Shown: positions 34,710-44,263 of the stretch, piece after piece | Numbering within the stretch: position 1 is the stretch's first letter | Layout of the letters: every line of letters starts with the position of its first letter | NCBI GenBank assembly: GCA_049522195.1 | Contig: JBEKOB010000001.1 | Location: 62,001-126,000, forward strand | Reading direction: 5' to 3' | Length of the DNA stretch: 64,000 nucleotides | Origin: UBA9647 sp049522195 | Lineage (GTDB): Bacteria > Bacteroidota > Ignavibacteria > UBA10030 | The notes under the pieces: generated by a model | Database searches by the model: none | Told to the model about the DNA's origin: nothing | The model's input: only the letters and a program-made list of their open reading frames with translations | Translations under genes and position numbers: made by a program

Positions 34710-37700
34710 ATGATGAACTTCAAAAAGATTCTTCACTTGTCGATGGTGCTCAGCCTGCTCCTGATGGCGGTTGCGTACGCAGCCGAAAAGCCAGGCAGCA
34801 GCAAGAACGGCAAGCAATCTCTTAGGAAGGCCTCGGGTACGCCGATCTACGGGATCCTGAACATCAACAACCTTGTAACATGGGCCCGGTACGACGGAGA
34901 ATCAAACCAAACCCCCAGTGGCTCGAGCGGATTGTTCTATCCGGCCGGAACCAGCACCATCGTGTATGAAGACGGCATCGTGTTCGGCAGCAAGCTGTTT
35001 CTGGATGCCGCCAGGACAACGCCGACACAGGGGCAGAAAATCCGTGTCGGTGGCTCGACATATCTATCAAATGTTGGTACGAAAGCTGGCTATGTCACTG
35101 GTGTGGGTGCATCAGCGGCAGCAGCGGACGTTAACGGTACAGACGTTCACTACTATAGAATTCGCCGTGATTATTACCAGATGACGCCGTCCGAACTGAC
35201 GTACGATGCGATGACCTCGAATGACCTTTCTAAGGCCTCCGACGTGACGCCAACGCAGGTCGCAGCGATCGCGGCTCAGTATGATCAGGACTGGAAAACC
35301 TGGCCCGTGGACAAGGGCGCTCCGTACATCGAGCGGAATGGGAAGCCGGGCTATCAGCCGCCGCCGGCCTTTAGTGCAGACTTCACGGTTGACAGCTTGA
35401 TCGCCGGGAACTATGATGAGCCGGGTTGCGGCGAGCCAACGACACCGGCAGACCAGGTCATGTGGACGGTCTATAACGACCTCGACAAGTCTCAGTCTCT
35501 GCGGTTCGAAGGGTCCGAACCGACCGGCCTCGAAACCCAGGTGACATCCTTCGCCTACAAGCGGACGGATGCTATGGGTAACTGCTATTTCAAACGCATC
35601 AGGATCACGAACAAAGGGGGTGTCGATCTCGGCGCTGGCACCAAGGGAGCGTTTTACCTTGACAGTATGTACGTATGCCAATGGGCCGATATCGATCTGG
35701 GCTATGCCTCTGACGACCTGGCGGCTTGCGACAGCGCTCGCAGCCTTGGCTTCGTCTATAACGGCCAGGCAGTTGACAACGAGTACGTGAAGTACGGTTT
35801 GGCTCCCCCGGCTTCCGGCTATGATTTCCTCGCCGGCCCGACAATTCCAGGCGCCGCGACGGATTCTGCGGTTGTCGATTTCAAGCGTGTCTTCGGGAAG
35901 AAGAACCTCCCGATGACAGGATTCTCATACTTCTCAGCAGGAAGCAACTACTCTGATCCGCCGTTCGCCGATTGGCCGACTGGAACAGGGCGGTGGTGGA
36001 ACATGTTGAGAGGATACGCGCCGCTTGGTACGATTACGGATCCTCCAGTATACTACAACTACCCACCGTGGTGGTATCCGACGAAGTTCCCCCTGTCAGG
36101 CGATCCGACATTGGGCTTCAAGGTTGGCAACTTCATCGACGGTGAAGGTACGCTGTACTCATTCGTCCTTGGTGACCGTCGTATTCTCTTGAACACGGGA
36201 CCGTTCCAGATGAACCCGGGCGACTCTCAAGAACTCTACGTCGGCTATGTCTGCGGACTTGGTGCAGACCGCCTGTCCAGCGTCTCGGTTCTGAAAGCAA
36301 ACGACAATGCAGTGCAAACGACGTTTGACTTGATGTTCAAGGTGGCCAAGGCCCCGGCAGCTCCGGTTGTGAAAGTTACGGAGATGGACGGCGAGGTTAT
36401 CCTTGATTGGGGCAGCAACGCTGGAGCTGTTGCGTCCACCGAAAATAAGATTGCCGAGCCAGGTGACTACGCCTTCCAGGGATACAATGTCTATGCATTT
36501 AATTCAGCGAGTGCTTCTATCTCGTCAGGAAAGAGACTCGCGACCTACGACATCGTCGACGGCGTCAAGGTCATCCTGAATGAGCAGTTCGATCTCGCTT
36601 CCGGTGCCTTCCTGAAAGTTCCGATTCAGTTCGGCAGCGACGCCGGCGTGAAGCGCTTCTTCAGAATTTCGAGGGACTACTGGAACGATATCAACAAGCT
36701 GTACAACGGTCAGGCGTACTATTATGGTGTGTCGGCGTACTCCTATACGACAACGCCTGGTTACATCGCCTCTCTCGAGTCGAGTCCGAATATTCTCACC
36801 GTGATTCCGAAAGTGCCATTCGGCAAGGTCTATACAGCCAAGTTCGGCGATTCATTGGCGGTCACTAAGTCGGGTGCGAGTGATGGCAGTGTTGCTGCAC
36901 TCGTTCTGAACCCGGGCGCCTTGACGGGCGACACGTACAAAGTGACCTTCAACGCTGACGCAACCTGGAATGTTGTCGATCAGACCAAAGGAACGACAAA
37001 ACTCGCCAACCAGACCAATCAATCTGGCGACGATAATTACCTGTTCGTCGACGGAATCGTTGTGAAGGTCATGGGTCCGAATCCCGGTATTAAGGAGTGG
37101 TCAATCCCTTCAGGCGCGCGTCGTTTCTCTCCCATAGGTGGATATGTTGGCACAGGGCTTGAGAGCTTCAGCGACGCTGGCAATCCAACTGCCTACGATC
37201 CTAACACGGGAACCATTGGTATGGCTGGCAACTTCGCATTCTGGGGGTCGACGCTGACTGCCTCGGGCTATCATACCGTGCTTCTGAAGCTGGCGGCTGT
37301 TGACAACGTCGCCTTGTGGGATCCTAAAGCGACACCGACAAATCCAAACTTCTCGAAGGCCTACCGGTATCTGCGCAGTGCATCAGCAGCACCTGCCAAG
37401 CCGTCGTTTGCACCATGGATCATCAATACTGGACCAGGCACATATCCCTACCAGGATTTCAACTACGCTGTTCCGTTCTCGGCTTGGGATATGGATGTGA
37501 CACCGCCGGTCCGCCTTGCGGTCGCGTGTTTTGAGAACAACAGAGTTGATGGGATCGTGGATGGCCGCTACTGGCCAGCCGTTCAGCCGACAGACAATTC
37601 TCTGACTCGTGAGTTCGCAATGATTTTCGCTACGCCATACTCCACGACGCCAGATCCTACATATCAGAAAGACGTGTATGGCAGCGTCTGGCCAATGATG

Positions 37701-38168
37701 TATGTGATTACCTGTCCTCGTCGCGCCGAAGCTGCTTGGGTTGATGGAGATCAGATGTTGTTCACCGCGGCGAAGACCAACACGCCGGGCGTTTCGTACA
37801 CGTTCACGTCGCCTGCACCAATCGCAGGAGCAGATCAGGACGTGATCAGCGCGAAGAAAGTTGGCGTGTTCCCGAACCCGTACTATGCATCGAATCCAGC
37901 TGAGACGAGTCGCTTTGATCGATTCGTGACGTTTAACAACTTGCCCCCTCATGCGATCATCCGCATTTTCAACCTTGCAGGGCAATTGGTAAGGACGATT
38001 GAAAAGAATAGCGCTTCTCAGTTCCAGCGTTGGGACCTGATGAATGTGAGAAACTACCCCGTCGCCAGTGGCATCTATCTTGCCTACATAGAGATGCCGG
38101 AGGTCGGAGTCACAAAGACACTGAAGTTCTCAGTCATCCAGGAACAAGAGATCCTCGATCTCTACTAA
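34710..38168 (+). CDS. Large exported protein with C-terminal T9SS type A sorting-like domain
   Basis: Secreted or surface protein of 1152 residues. ATG 34710 is chosen because AAGGAG ends 9 bases upstream and the product begins with a good signal peptide (MMNFKKILHLSMVLSLLLMA); the frame is open 78 bases further upstream. The bulk is beta-rich and aromatic with no recognised catalytic motif. The last 100 residues (VGVFPNPYYASNP, IIRIFNLAGQLVRTI, NYPVASGIYLAYIEM, TKTLKFSVIQ) match the Ig-like C-terminal signal that directs cargo to the type 9 secretion system. It lies between the TonB receptor and a PorV-like protein. Confidence 0.85.
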   Translation: MMNFKKILHLSMVLSLLLMAVAYAAEKPGSSKNGKQSLRKASGTPIYGILNINNLVTWARYDGESNQTPSGSSGLFYPAGTSTIVYEDGIVFGSKLFLDAARTTPTQGQKIRVGGSTYLSNVGTKAGYVTGVGASAAAADVNGTDVHYYRIRRDYYQMTPSELTYDAMTSNDLSKASDVTPTQVAAIAAQYDQDWKTWPVDKGAPYIERNGKPGYQPPPAFSADFTVDSLIAGNYDEPGCGEPTTPADQVMWTVYNDLDKSQSLRFEGSEPTGLETQVTSFAYKRTDAMGNCYFKRIRITNKGGVDLGAGTKGAFYLDSMYVCQWADIDLGYASDDLAACDSARSLGFVYNGQAVDNEYVKYGLAPPASGYDFLAGPTIPGAATDSAVVDFKRVFGKKNLPMTGFSYFSAGSNYSDPPFADWPTGTGRWWNMLRGYAPLGTITDPPVYYNYPPWWYPTKFPLSGDPTLGFKVGNFIDGEGTLYSFVLGDRRILLNTGPFQMNPGDSQELYVGYVCGLGADRLSSVSVLKANDNAVQTTFDLMFKVAKAPAAPVVKVTEMDGEVILDWGSNAGAVASTENKIAEPGDYAFQGYNVYAFNSASASISSGKRLATYDIVDGVKVILNEQFDLASGAFLKVPIQFGSDAGVKRFFRISRDYWNDINKLYNGQAYYYGVSAYSYTTTPGYIASLESSPNILTVIPKVPFGKVYTAKFGDSLAVTKSGASDGSVAALVLNPGALTGDTYKVTFNADATWNVVDQTKGTTKLANQTNQSGDDNYLFVDGIVVKVMGPNPGIKEWSIPSGARRFSPIGGYVGTGLESFSDAGNPTAYDPNTGTIGMAGNFAFWGSTLTASGYHTVLLKLAAVDNVALWDPKATPTNPNFSKAYRYLRSASAAPAKPSFAPWIINTGPGTYPYQDFNYAVPFSAWDMDVTPPVRLAVACFENNRVDGIVDGRYWPAVQPTDNSLTREFAMIFATPYSTTPDPTYQKDVYGSVWPMMYVITCPRRAEAAWVDGDQMLFTAAKTNTPGVSYTFTSPAPIAGADQDVISAKKVGVFPNPYYASNPAETSRFDRFVTFNNLPPHAIIRIFNLAGQLVRTIEKNSASQFQRWDLMNVRNYPVASGIYLAYIEMPEVGVTKTLKFSVIQEQEILDLY

Positions 38169-38210
38169 CCAAGGTTCGCCAACGCAACTGAAAAACAAGG
38201 AGAATTTTCT

Positions 38211-39254
38211 ATGAAACAGAAAGCAATCTTCGGAGCCTTACTGCTCTGCACAGCGGTGATGCTTCTGGCGGTGCCGGCCTTGGCTCAGCATCAACGTGTC
38301 GGAGCTATCGCTGCGCCCGAATTGTTGATCCCCGTGGGTGCTCGGGACATGTCGCTTGGTGGTGCGAGCATCTCAACGACCAAGGGGGCCGAAGCAATGT
38401 ATTGGAACCCTGCCGGTCTGGGGCGTATGGAAGGTGGTGCCGAAGCAATGTTCTCATCGATGTCGTACCTGGCGGATATCAACGTCGTGTACGGCTCGGT
38501 TGCCGGCAAATTCGGCAGCTTCGGAAATGTTGGATTCAATATCAAGTCTCTCTCGTTCGGCGATATCCCGCTGACGACCGTAGACGATCCTGAAAACCTC
38601 TCACAGCGGTTCTACTCCCCGACGTTTGTCACCGTGACAGGTTCGTACGCACGCCCCTTGACAGATGCTATCACTATCGGCTTCTCCGTGAAGTTGATCT
38701 CGGAGAAGATCGACCGTGTTTCTTCTTCAGGGTTTGCATTCGACTTCGGTGTTCAGTACGCCGGGGTTGTCGGAGTGAAGGGGCTGGATCTCGGTTTGTC
38801 GGTCCTCAACGTCGGTCCCCAGATGACCTTCGGCGGGACGGGCCTGTACCGCAAGGCGCTCGATGTGACCTCCGATCGTCCACAGCAATACTACCTGCTG
38901 CAGGCGGCGAGCTTCGAGCTCCCGGCATTGGTTGAGATCGGCTTGTCCTACAACTACATGATAGCCGACAATTTCAATGCCCTTGTCAACGGTTCGTTTA
39001 CCAATGACAACCTGTACTATGACCAGTACAACATGGGTCTGGAGCTCGGATATGTGTACGAGGATATGAAGCTCTTTGCACGTGGTGGGTATTCCGCCAT
39101 CCCGCAGGACTCGGATAACAACATCTACGGTCCAACGTACGGTGTCGGTATCGGCTACAATTTGGGGGGCGCCAACTTGGTCGTGGATTACGGATATCGG
39201 ACGGTGAAGTACTTCAACGCGAACCAGGTCTTCTCGGTCAAGCTGGAGTTCTAG
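38211..39254 (+). CDS. PorV/PorQ-family outer-membrane protein
   Basis: FadL-like beta-barrel of 347 residues with a signal peptide (about 1-26, ending VPALAQ). The segment PVGARDMSLGGASISTTKGAEAMYWNPAGLGRM is the hallmark of the family. It ends in the typical barrel terminus FSVKLEF. PorV homologues shuttle T9SS cargo to the surface; here the gene directly follows a T9SS-type cargo gene. Whether it is the general PorV or a dedicated paralogue is unknown. AAGGAG precedes the ATG, and a terminator follows. Confidence 0.9.
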   Translation: MKQKAIFGALLLCTAVMLLAVPALAQHQRVGAIAAPELLIPVGARDMSLGGASISTTKGAEAMYWNPAGLGRMEGGAEAMFSSMSYLADINVVYGSVAGKFGSFGNVGFNIKSLSFGDIPLTTVDDPENLSQRFYSPTFVTVTGSYARPLTDAITIGFSVKLISEKIDRVSSSGFAFDFGVQYAGVVGVKGLDLGLSVLNVGPQMTFGGTGLYRKALDVTSDRPQQYYLLQAASFELPALVEIGLSYNYMIADNFNALVNGSFTNDNLYYDQYNMGLELGYVYEDMKLFARGGYSAIPQDSDNNIYGPTYGVGIGYNLGGANLVVDYGYRTVKYFNANQVFSVKLEF

Positions 39255-39282
39255 CATAGTATCGGCTGTTGCGTTTCTTCAG

Positions 39283-39316
39283 AGAGGCTGCCGGGTTTCT
39301 GGCAGCCTCTTTTTTT
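39283..39316 (+). terminator. Strong intrinsic terminator after the PorV-like gene
   Basis: AGAGGCTGCC (39283-39292) and GGCAGCCTCT (39301-39310) form a perfect 10-bp stem over an 8-base loop, followed by a run of T. It ends the TonB receptor / T9SS cargo / PorV cluster. The remaining 226 bp to the next gene hold nothing I can identify. Confidence 0.92.
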
Positions 39317-39542
39317 ACCTCTCCTGCTTCTCTTTGTCGTGGCATTTTCGGACTTTTCTCACTTTCTTTATGAACACGAACGCAAAAATCGGGTACACCG
39401 TCATTCTGGAGTATGTTCTTTTTTTCTAGGAGCGAACGTCATCTTCAAAGCGCTCCCTGAGGATGACTTAGCTCGGGGTTTTTGAATAGAGTCAATGCTT
39501 TCCTTATCCAGTTCTTCAACCAAATTGCTTTTGGAAATATCT

Positions 39543-41891
39543 ATGAGGACTTTTCTCCGACCTTTACTCGTACTTGCATTTCTTGGTTTTGCTATTCCTG
39601 TCTCTGCACAGTATTTCCCTTCCAATGGCAGGGAATCACTGCATCAGCGAGCTCTTGATGCCAGATCCAGGCTCAACGTGCTCTCGATCGCGTTGCAGCC
39701 CGGGTATGAAGATCTGGCTGGGCTCGCGTATTTTCGCATGGGGCGCGGTGCAAGGATCGTCAGTGCATACGTGACAAATGGTGAAGCGGGGGAGAGCGAC
39801 GTACGCGGCGAATATCCCAACCAACTTGCGGCAGAGCGCAGGAACGAAGCCGCTCAGGCTCTCGCGATGCTTGGAGGAGAGGAATACTTCCTCAACATGC
39901 CGGATGTGGGTGCTGCCCGCGACACGGACGCGGTTTATACCCAGTGGGATGTGGATACTCTCGCGCTGAGACTTGGAAAGCTGCTCACGGATCTCAAACC
40001 GGATGTGATCCTCATCGCCCGCAATTGGGCGGTTGATGGTTCAAATCCTGAGGATCAAGTGCTCCTGGCGATTTTACAGCGGGCAATCCGGCGGTTGGAA
40101 CCGACGGTCGCCCAGAAGAAGGCCGGCGGCGTTGAGGAGATGTTTCAGTGGAGCGTTGATAGGGTCCTTCTTGAGACTGGATCGAAAGCCGGCATGCGCG
40201 TCCCGGTCGACCGCCTCCATCCGCTCTGGAAAAAATCGTATCTGACAATCGGGGATGAGGCGGCTTCCTTCTACAAGTCGTGCGCCACCCAACGCCTTGG
40301 TTGGTATGGATCCGGCCGGAATCGGCCGGCTATCACGTATCAGAGCATTTATTCACGCCGGTCCCGGCCTCTGAAGTCTGTGGATGATGCACTCCCAGCT
40401 CCCGCTCCTGAAAGTTTGAAAGGAATTGATACTCAGATTGCCAGCGTCACAAGCGTCATTGCAGAAGGTTCGATGTCATCCGCGACCCGATCAAACGTGT
40501 TGGCACGCGTGGCGGCGTTGCTCGATTCAGTCGACGAGCACTTGGGCAGACCGTTGGAGCTGTCCTCCCAGGGGCGCAAGATCTGTATGCAGTGGAAGCT
40601 GACGCTTGAGAGACTTCGGGTCGGCTTGCTGGGCATTGAGGTCCGTTACTCCATTGATCCGAGCGTGCTCACAGAACGGCAGCTCACGTTCCTCAGGATA
40701 GACACTGTCAGGGGGATCAGGGAAGGAGACTCGACGTGGGTGTATTTCCCCATGACGGATCGGCAATGGCTCGTGGACGAGAACACTCGAAAAACAGCTG
40801 CGTTGCGCTTCGATCCTCCATACCGGATCGTGACACCGTTCAAGCTCGAGCATGATCTTCCGGCCGCGATGGATGGTTTGTCGCAGACCAGCATCGGCAA
40901 AACGTTTACTTTTTTCATCTTGTGCAAATCAAAGACACGAGAGGGCAATTTCATTTTCCGGGGATCTGTCCGGTTGTTGTATGCCGAGAGGTTCTCAGCC
41001 GAGGCACTCACGCCAATCGTTCGGGCCGTTGATTCGGAACGACTACTTGTCCGCCTGACGAACCACTCGCGGGACGGAGTGCGTGACTCCGTTCAAGTCA
41101 ACGACTCGCTCGTCGTTGCTGCCAGGCAACAGTTCCGTCTGAATGTCAAAGACGAGTCACAAGTCGATACCCTTGTCCTTCACTGGAAGAGAACCCTCGA
41201 TGAAGGGAGTTATCTTGTTCCCATCAGCATCGATGTCAGGGATGTGGCGAGGTTTGCGGCGCGCTCGTTCGAAGCGAAGATTGAGCCGGGGAGGATGGTG
41301 GCCCTGATCACGTCCCTTTGGGACAGTCCGACTGCAGAAACTCTTCGGAGGCTGGGAGTTCAGTATACAGAGATAAAGGAAATCAGATCACTCCCCCAGC
41401 TGCTTGCCGGCTACCGGGTGGCGATCCTTGATCGAAGGGGGATGACGCTCATGGGCGATCAGAAAGCTCTGGTGCCAATCCTTAAGCGATATGTTGAAGG
41501 TGGCGGGCATCTGATTGTTCTTGCTCAGGATGCTGCGAGCTGGAATGCTGCTCCGTTGGTCGACGGGCTCCGGCTGAAGTCTTCGAACTCGCTGGGAGAG
41601 GCAGCTCAGGTCGAGATCGATTCTGTGCACAGAATGTTCAGCGTTCCAAACCGTATCAATTGGCTCGATTGGGAGAATTGGCTGTACAGGCGGTCGCACA
41701 ACGTGCTCAGTGGACCCGCGTTGTCCTCAGCTGTTGTTCCGCTGAGGTCAAAGGATGAGAATGCACCGTTGATTGTCGAGTGGAAGATCGGCTCTGGCGT
41801 GCTCACCTATGTGGACCTGGCTCTCTATCCTCAGTTCCTGAACATTCACGCAGGTGCCTTCCGTCTGCTTGCGAACCTTGTCTCGTATTGA
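39543..41891 (+). CDS. PIG-L-like protein with degenerate metal site, fused to amidotransferase-like domain
   Basis: Exported 782-residue protein; ATG 39543 gives the signal peptide MRTFLRPLLVLAFLGFAI. An in-frame ATG at 39495 would bury it. Residues of about 40-180 follow the PIG-L/LmbE deacetylase fold (GARIVSAYVTNGEAGE, RRNEAAQALAMLGG, LKPDVILIARN). The AHPDDE zinc motif is replaced by LQPGYED and the distal HPDH-like motif by SNPEDQ, so the metal ligands are gone. The C-terminal 200 residues resemble a class I glutamine amidotransferase-like (GATase1) domain. It heads a three-gene run with the GWxTD and NHL proteins. Probably non-catalytic; a binding role is inferred. Confidence 0.8.
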   Translation: MRTFLRPLLVLAFLGFAIPVSAQYFPSNGRESLHQRALDARSRLNVLSIALQPGYEDLAGLAYFRMGRGARIVSAYVTNGEAGESDVRGEYPNQLAAERRNEAAQALAMLGGEEYFLNMPDVGAARDTDAVYTQWDVDTLALRLGKLLTDLKPDVILIARNWAVDGSNPEDQVLLAILQRAIRRLEPTVAQKKAGGVEEMFQWSVDRVLLETGSKAGMRVPVDRLHPLWKKSYLTIGDEAASFYKSCATQRLGWYGSGRNRPAITYQSIYSRRSRPLKSVDDALPAPAPESLKGIDTQIASVTSVIAEGSMSSATRSNVLARVAALLDSVDEHLGRPLELSSQGRKICMQWKLTLERLRVGLLGIEVRYSIDPSVLTERQLTFLRIDTVRGIREGDSTWVYFPMTDRQWLVDENTRKTAALRFDPPYRIVTPFKLEHDLPAAMDGLSQTSIGKTFTFFILCKSKTREGNFIFRGSVRLLYAERFSAEALTPIVRAVDSERLLVRLTNHSRDGVRDSVQVNDSLVVAARQQFRLNVKDESQVDTLVLHWKRTLDEGSYLVPISIDVRDVARFAARSFEAKIEPGRMVALITSLWDSPTAETLRRLGVQYTEIKEIRSLPQLLAGYRVAILDRRGMTLMGDQKALVPILKRYVEGGGHLIVLAQDAASWNAAPLVDGLRLKSSNSLGEAAQVEIDSVHRMFSVPNRINWLDWENWLYRRSHNVLSGPALSSAVVPLRSKDENAPLIVEWKIGSGVLTYVDLALYPQFLNIHAGAFRLLANLVSY

Positions 41892-41918
41892 TATATTGAT
41901 GTATTAAGGAGTAATGGT

Positions 41919-43286
41919 ATGAAAAGGACACTAGGCTTCGCTCTTCTTCTCTTGGTGGGAGCGTCGATAGCGATTGCGCAGAAACCGGCTGCCCGGCAGA
42001 AATTTGTCCTGAATCTCGACTATTCGAAATTCCGGAATACTGATTCCAGTGGCTACCTTGAAATCTACTACGGCTTCTACCCGAGCCTGATCACGTACGG
42101 GAACCGGAGCGGACATCGTATGGGGGTGTTGAAGGTGCACACCCGCATCATTGATGAGCGGTCTGGCGAGTATCGGACCAACATTCTCTCAACGGTTCTT
42201 GTGCCGGCACCGGATAGCCAGCAGGTGACAAACAGAATGGTGAGCATTAGCCAGGCCGGGCATACGCTGCCGTTCGGAGACTATCGTCTGGATGTGCTCG
42301 TGACCGATTCTCTCTCCCCGACAAGAACTGACAGCATATCGCTCCCGCTTTCAGTTCGGAGTTACGGCTCGGCCGCGGCGATCAGCGATCTGGAGTTGTG
42401 CTCGAGCGTAAGGAACTCCGCGCAGAAAGACGACCTGTACTATAAGAACTCCCTGGAGGTCATTCCCAATCCCACGCTCGTTTTCGGCGCCTCATCGCAT
42501 CCGATGATGTTCCATTATTCGGAAGTCTATAATCTGGATACGGCGCAAACCTACGTGGTAAAAACGATGATCATCGGCGCGGATGGCAAAGTGATGAAAG
42601 AGTCTTCGAAGGCCCGGCACTTCGGTGTGAAGAGTGCCGTTGAAGCCGGCATGTCAAATGTCGCCTCGCTCCCGTCCGGCAAGTATCGTCTACGCCTGAT
42701 GCTTGTTGACGAAAAGGGAACAACGACCACGCAGTCGGAGAAGTCATTCTACGCCTACAATCCCCACATCCAGACGAACCTGCCTGCAGCATCATCCATC
42801 AAGTCATCGGAGTTGGCTGGGATGACAGCCGATGAACTGGCAGAGGAATTCCACAAGGCCCAGTACCTCGCAACCGATCAGGAAATCAAGACCTTCTCCC
42901 AGATTACTTCAGAAGACGGCCGCCGCGAGTTTCTTGCGAAGTTTTGGTCCGAAGTCGAGGCCGGAAGATCGGGAAGGGCCGGTATTCTGCGGTCCGTCTA
43001 TCTGCAGAGAATCCTGAACGCCGACCAAAGATTCCATGCTATGAGCCGAGCCGGCTGGCGTACCGACCGAGGCAGAGTGCTGGCGCTCTATGCCGAGCCG
43101 GATGAAATTGAGCGGTTCCCTTCCTCGCAGGATACGAAGCCATATGAGACCTGGCACTACTACTCCATCGAGAACGGCGTGGATTTCGTTTTCGTCGATC
43201 GCTCGGGATTTGGCGAATACACGCTGGTAAACTCCACCAAGCGAGGCGAGCTGGAGGATCCCGATTGGCAGCGTTTCCTTCAATAA
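41919..43286 (+). CDS. GWxTD domain-containing exported protein
   Basis: Protein of 455 residues with a signal peptide (about 1-20). The C-terminal 100 residues carry the GWxTD domain in a variant form: AGWRTDRGRVLALYAEPDEIER, PYETWHYYSIENGVDFVFVDR and GFGEYTLVNST. The family is common in Ignavibacteria, Gemmatimonadota and Acidobacteriota and has no established function. AAGGAG precedes the ATG. It lies 27 bp after the PIG-L-like gene, and its last codons overlap the next gene by 22 bp, so the three are probably co-translated. Confidence 0.88.
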   Translation: MKRTLGFALLLLVGASIAIAQKPAARQKFVLNLDYSKFRNTDSSGYLEIYYGFYPSLITYGNRSGHRMGVLKVHTRIIDERSGEYRTNILSTVLVPAPDSQQVTNRMVSISQAGHTLPFGDYRLDVLVTDSLSPTRTDSISLPLSVRSYGSAAAISDLELCSSVRNSAQKDDLYYKNSLEVIPNPTLVFGASSHPMMFHYSEVYNLDTAQTYVVKTMIIGADGKVMKESSKARHFGVKSAVEAGMSNVASLPSGKYRLRLMLVDEKGTTTTQSEKSFYAYNPHIQTNLPAASSIKSSELAGMTADELAEEFHKAQYLATDQEIKTFSQITSEDGRREFLAKFWSEVEAGRSGRAGILRSVYLQRILNADQRFHAMSRAGWRTDRGRVLALYAEPDEIERFPSSQDTKPYETWHYYSIENGVDFVFVDRSGFGEYTLVNSTKRGELEDPDWQRFLQ

Positions 43287-44149
43287 TTGCGCTCCTGCTG
43301 GGCTCCGGGATAGCCCATATCGGGGTTGCACCTGACACCTCGATTACTGAAGTACGGACTCTCGGATCGTTTCAGCAAGCGACGCGCGTCACGACAAGTC
43401 CCCAGGGGTGGATCTACATCACGGACGCCGGGCGAAATCTCGTCGTTCGGTTCAAGGAGGATGAGTCGGCGAATATCTCGGTGGGGGGCTTTGGATGGAC
43501 CTCTACCACCTTCGATAATCCAACGGGGTTAACCACCGACGGGCTGAACGTTTACGTCTCCGACTACGGTAATCATCGCCTTCAGCGTTTCGACAGCAAT
43601 CTCAATTTCATCTCTTCTTTCGCCACGCGAGACACGTCCTTTGTCGACGCCCGGTTCGGTTATCCGCTCGGCGTCGCTCTCTCACGCCTCGGTGATCTCT
43701 TTGTCCTCGATGGCGATAACCTCCGTGTCGTGAAGTTTGCCGAAAACGTCCGTTACGAGCGATCCTTTGGCGACATCGATGATCAGCGTTCGCGGCTTCG
43801 CCGACCCGAAAAAATCCTTGTCGCATCCAACGATCATGTGTTCGTGCTTGAGCCGGATCGGCTTCTCGAGTTCGACTACTTCGGTCACTATCTGCGGACG
43901 ATTGGAGAACACAATTTCGCTGAAGCATGCGGATTCTGTTTCGTGCGCACCGGGGTCCTCGTTGTCACACACGCGGCGCTTTACTGGTTCACTGACAGGG
44001 GAGAGCTTGCACGCACGATACGCCCGCCTGACCTGCAAACGAAGAACGAGCTCGGTCCGTTCGAAGACGCCGCATATGCGGGCGATCGACTGCTGATCCT
44101 CACATCGAGCCGGCTGCACATCTTTCAGCTCTCCTTTGATACTCCTTGA
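43265..44149 (+). CDS. Exported NHL-repeat beta-propeller protein
   Basis: Protein of 294 residues, mostly NHL-type repeats (GWIYITDAGRNLVVRFKEDE, LNVYVSDYGNHRLQRFDSN, GDLFVLDGDNLRVVKFAEN) that would form a six-bladed propeller. A hydrophobic N-terminus (about residues 5-17) suggests export. TTG 43265 lies inside the end of the preceding gene, giving a 22-bp overlap that points to translational coupling. Such propellers usually bind proteins or sugars; the ligand is unknown. Confidence 0.8.
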   Translation: MAAFPSIIALLLGSGIAHIGVAPDTSITEVRTLGSFQQATRVTTSPQGWIYITDAGRNLVVRFKEDESANISVGGFGWTSTTFDNPTGLTTDGLNVYVSDYGNHRLQRFDSNLNFISSFATRDTSFVDARFGYPLGVALSRLGDLFVLDGDNLRVVKFAENVRYERSFGDIDDQRSRLRRPEKILVASNDHVFVLEPDRLLEFDYFGHYLRTIGEHNFAEACGFCFVRTGVLVVTHAALYWFTDRGELARTIRPPDLQTKNELGPFEDAAYAGDRLLILTSSRLHIFQLSFDTP

Positions 44150-44168
44150 TTCGCCAAGCGACGATACC

Positions 44169-44197
44169 TTGACATTCAGACGGTTTTCTGATAACTT
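44169..44197 (+). promoter_or_regulatory. Candidate promoter of ssb
   Basis: A perfect TTGACA (44169-44174) lies 90 bp before the ssb start. The matching -10 region at 44192 (TAACTT) is weak; TGATAA at 44189 is an alternative with a short spacer. The -35 identity to two better promoters in the window makes it worth listing. Confidence 0.35.
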
Positions 44198-44263
44198 GGC
44201 GTTCAGAAGAAGACCCTGCAACATCAATTTCCATCGACATTATTTCCCAGTGGAGGATTCTCT

